The position numbers and the translations under genes were made by a program. DNA of 64,000 nt. Source: Arthrobacter sp. S39 (lineage in GTDB: Bacteria > Actinomycetota > Actinomycetes > Actinomycetales > Micrococcaceae). Positions 61,866-64,000 of the stretch are shown piece by piece. Below the pieces are notes generated by a model that saw only the letters and a list, made by a program, of their open reading frames with translations, ran no database searches and was not told where the DNA came from. The stretch is taken from positions 248,001 through 312,000 of the forward strand of contig NZ_SIHX01000005.1 in NCBI RefSeq assembly GCF_004320525.1, read 5' to 3'. Numbering within the stretch: the stretch's first letter is position 1; each line of letters starts with the position of its first letter.

Positions 61866-62627
61866 ATGGACGTGGACACCCTCAGGGACCGCCTGGGCCG
61901 ATGGTTCAAGCCATACGCTGCGCTGTGGACCACACTGCTGGTGGGCGGCACGCTGGTGATCATCATGGCGCTAATGGGTGCCGAGGTGTACGGCGACGTG
62001 GTGGATGAACAGGGCCTGGCGTCCCTGGATCTGCCCGCTTTGCAGCTGTCCCAGGACCTCCGGAACCCTGCCCTGGACACTGCGGTGACGGCCTTTACCA
62101 ACATCGGCGGGGGCATAGGCATGCCCATCCTGGCCAGCATCATCACGGCCTGGCTCACCTTCCTGAGCAGAACCTGGCGGCCCATCATCCTGGTGGGCGG
62201 AGCGGCCGCCGTCTCCACGTTTGCAACCACTGTCGGCAAAAGGCTGGTAGGCCGAGCCCGCCCGGACCACTCCGAAGCCGTCCCGCCGTACGAATCCTCG
62301 CCCTCCTTTCCCAGCGGCCACACCCTCAACACCACGGTGGTCATCGGGGTCCTGGTGTACATCATGTGCCTGCAGTTCGAGATCCTCTGGGCCCGCATCA
62401 CGGCCATCGCCGCCGGAGTGATCTTCATCATCGCGATGGGCCTGAGCCGGGTGTTCCTGGGCCACCACTGGCTGACGGACGTGATGGCGGGCTGGTTCCT
62501 GGGGCTGGCCTGGGTAGGCGTGGTGATCCTGGCGCACCGGCTGTTCCATCTGCTGCGCAAACGCGAGCACGCCGGCCCCGCACCCACGTTCGAACACCCT
62601 GTCCTCCGGGACGACCAGACGGGCTGA
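61866..62627 (+). CDS. PAP2-superfamily membrane phosphatase
   Basis: 253 aa, six TM helices. PAP2 catalytic motifs are complete: KRLVGRARP (KxxxxxxRP), PSFPSGHT (PSGH) and SRVFLGHHWLTDV (SRxxxxxHxxxD). It dephosphorylates lipid phosphates such as undecaprenyl-PP or phosphatidate at the membrane. SD GGGGAGG precedes the ATG. Short gap to upp, so co-transcription is possible although upp has its own -10. Confidence 0.93.
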   Translation: MDVDTLRDRLGRWFKPYAALWTTLLVGGTLVIIMALMGAEVYGDVVDEQGLASLDLPALQLSQDLRNPALDTAVTAFTNIGGGIGMPILASIITAWLTFLSRTWRPIILVGGAAAVSTFATTVGKRLVGRARPDHSEAVPPYESSPSFPSGHTLNTTVVIGVLVYIMCLQFEILWARITAIAAGVIFIIAMGLSRVFLGHHWLTDVMAGWFLGLAWVGVVILAHRLFHLLRKREHAGPAPTFEHPVLRDDQTG

Positions 62628-62657
62628 ATCCGGGCCCGGGCCGCCCTGCCCTGATGG

Positions 62658-62663
62658 TAGTTT
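62658..62663 (+). promoter_or_regulatory. -10 hexamer TAGTTT, leaderless upp start
   Basis: TAGTTT is 6 nt before the upp ATG at 62670, with no SD. Confidence 0.55.
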
Positions 62664-62669
62664 TGACCC

Positions 62670-63305
62670 ATGCGCACTCTCGTTGTGGACCACCCGCTGG
62701 TCGCCCATAAGCTCACCGTCCTGCGGGACAAAAACACCCCGTCCCCGGTCTTCCGGCAGTTGACGGAAGAGCTGGTGACGCTGCTTGCATACGAGGCCAC
62801 GCGCGAGGTCCGCACCCAGCCCGTCACCATCGAGACGCCGGTGAGCACCACGGTGGGTACGGCCTTCACCAAACCCACACCCCTGGTGGTCCCCATCCTG
62901 CGAGCCGGCCTGGGAATGCTCGAAGGCATGACCAAACTGGTCCCCACCGCCGAAGTCGGCTTCCTGGGCATGGCCCGGGACGAGGAAACCCTGGACATCA
63001 TCACGTACGCCGAACGGCTCCCAGAAGACCTCACGGACCGGCAGATCTTTGTGCTGGACCCCATGCTGGCCACCGGCGGCACGCTGCGTGAAGCCATCAA
63101 GTTCCTGTTCAAACGCGGCGCATCCGACGTCACCTGCATCTGCCTCCTGGCCGCCCCGGAAGGGCTGGCCAAGCTGGAGGAGGAACTCGCCGACGCCAAC
63201 GTGACGATCGTCCTGGCGTCCATCGACGAGAAGCTCAACGAGAAGTCCTATATTGTCCCCGGCCTGGGTGACGCGGGCGACCGCCTGTACGGGATCGCGG
63301 GCTAG
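62670..63305 (+). CDS. upp: Uracil phosphoribosyltransferase
   Basis: 211 aa, normal length. PRPP-binding loop [31 protein letters not shown] near the front and the uracil-binding end [16 protein letters not shown]. Converts uracil and PRPP to UMP in pyrimidine salvage. Confidence 0.97.
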   Translation: MRTLVVDHPLVAHKLTVLRDKNTPSPVFRQLTEELVTLLAYEATREVRTQPVTIETPVSTTVGTAFTKPTPLVVPILRAGLGMLEGMTKLVPTAEVGFLGMARDEETLDIITYAERLPEDLTDRQIFVLDPMLATGGTLREAIKFLFKRGASDVTCICLLAAPEGLAKLEEELADANVTIVLASIDEKLNEKSYIVPGLGDAGDRLYGIAG

Positions 63306-63410
63306 GCCCGGCTGAGCCCGGGACCGCAGCCGGACTGAGCCCGGACGGCCCGCGGTAGCAACCCGGACCGCCCGCGGTTTTCGGGGGTTCCGGATTCACC
63401 GCCGCCCGGT

Positions 63411-63416
63411 TAGCCT
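63411..63416 (+). promoter_or_regulatory. -10 hexamer TAGCCT, leaderless start
   Basis: TAGCCT ends 6 nt before the ATG at 63423 of the VOC gene, with no SD. Confidence 0.5.
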
Positions 63417-63422
63417 GTGCGG

Positions 63423-63797
63423 ATGGACTGGAAACTTGAACTTGTTTTTGTGCCTGTATCCGACGTCGACCGCGCCAAGGACTTTTATGTCAACAAGGTG
63501 GGGTTCAACCCGGATTTCGACGAGCGGCCCATGGACGGCATCCGCTTCGTCCAGCTGACGCCGCCAGGCTCGGCCTGCTCTATCTGCATCGGCGAGGGCC
63601 TCAATGACGCCCCTCCGGGCACGGCCCCGAGCCTGCAGATGGTGGTCAGCGACATCCAGGCCGCCCACGACCACCTCAAGGGCAACGGCGTGGATGTGAG
63701 CGATATTGACATTCAGGACTGGGGGCACTTCGTCTACTTTGCCGACCCCGACGGGAACAAGTGGGCCGTGCAGTACATCCCGGGACGCGAAGCCTAG
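63423..63797 (+). CDS. VOC-family (glyoxalase-like) protein
   Basis: 124 aa single VOC unit: LVFVPVSDVDRAKDFYVNKVGFNPDFDE and the C-terminal GHFVYFADPDGNKWAVQYIP. Conserved metal-ligand positions are only partly evident. Substrate unknown; members include dioxygenases and resistance proteins. Monocistronic. Confidence 0.88.
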   Translation: MDWKLELVFVPVSDVDRAKDFYVNKVGFNPDFDERPMDGIRFVQLTPPGSACSICIGEGLNDAPPGTAPSLQMVVSDIQAAHDHLKGNGVDVSDIDIQDWGHFVYFADPDGNKWAVQYIPGREA

Positions 63798-63824
63798 GTC
63801 AAAACCTGGGGCAAAATGGGGAGC

Positions 63825-64000
63825 ATGAACCTCCCCGCGCCTGCTGCCTCCCGCACGCTTACCTGCCGCGCCGTCCTTTTTGACATGGACGGCACCCTGG
63901 TGGACTCGACGGCGGTGGTGGAGCAGGTCTGGGGCGAGTTCGCCGGCCGCTACGGCCTGGACATTGCCGAAATCCTCCGCACGTCCCACGGGATCCAGGC
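63825..64000 (+). CDS. HAD-family phosphatase, 3'-truncated by window edge
   Basis: The first 58 codons are visible from the ATG at 63825. HAD motif I is CRAVLFDMDGTLVDSTAVVEQVW with the nucleophile Asp. The DMDGTL-VDS pattern with a following helical cap start fits phosphoglycolate- or sugar-phosphatase-type HADs. CAAAAT 7 nt before the ATG suggests a leaderless start. Confidence 0.85.
   Translation, partial: MNLPAPAASRTLTCRAVLFDMDGTLVDSTAVVEQVWGEFAGRYGLDIAEILRTSHGIQ

Overview
The window is high-GC chromosomal DNA. Its gene families (ScfR/RamB-type regulator, IdeR-type iron box, DUF222-HNH protein, many leaderless starts, YczR/YczE pair) point to an actinobacterium, most likely Arthrobacter or Pseudarthrobacter (Micrococcaceae). 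The gene at the left edge lacks its 5' end and a HAD hydrolase at the right edge lacks its 3' end. I see no rRNA, CRISPR array, prophage or recognisable insertion sequence. One tRNA (Ser, CGA) is present. Organism and functions come from remembered family signatures, because no search was possible.

Layout. 1-7.4 kb: truncated ScfR-type regulator; a minus-strand operon of response regulator, histidine kinase and TAXI solute-binding lipoprotein; a divergent 2-oxoglutarate/dicarboxylate MFS permease preceded by a 25-codon leader ORF; then a lipoprotein serpin. Two related ~100-bp palindromic repeats bracket the sensor/permease block. 7.4-16.7 kb: TetR regulator with a divergent membrane protein, pyridoxal kinase, queuosine-precursor transporter (yhhQ), an AbiEi/DUF559-type gene flanked by hairpin repeats, tgt, and small housekeeping or unknown genes. 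16.8-26.1 kb: carbohydrate enzymes (GH32, glycogen-debranching-like, GH76) around an IdeR-controlled fbpABC iron transporter. 26.2-33.4 kb: SDR plus acyl-CoA dehydrogenase operon, DUF1684 protein, NAD(P)-binding reductase and PEP carboxylase.

33.4-42 kb: DedA protein, macro-domain protein, RluA pseudouridine synthase, ArsR/SRPBCC pair, TetR/DUF4188 pair, and the MocR regulator YczR with its divergent target YczE. 41-48.7 kb: the DNA repair pair lhr-nei2 and an FAD oxidoreductase whose C-terminal Rieske domain is out of frame. 48.8-55.3 kb: DUF4232 lipoprotein, copper-associated YcnI with a membrane partner, hypotheticals, nitronate monooxygenase and a DJ-1/PfpI protein. 55.4-64 kb: tRNA-Ser, DUF222-HNH protein, a dehydrogenase/PTPS/glycosyltransferase cluster in which the glycosyltransferase is fused in frame to an AlkZ-like winged-helix protein, then tadA, PAP2 phosphatase, upp, a VOC protein and the partial HAD gene.

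The strongest unexpected signals are: (1) a sensory TAXI-HK-RR unit with no TRAP permease beside the permease it probably controls; (2) the translationally coupled leader ORF of that permease; (3) palindromic repeat families, one bracketing the sensor module and another the AbiEi/DUF559 gene; (4) at least a dozen genes whose -10 hexamer lies 6-7 nt before the start codon, which predicts leaderless mRNAs; and (5) the glycosyltransferase-AlkZ fusion.
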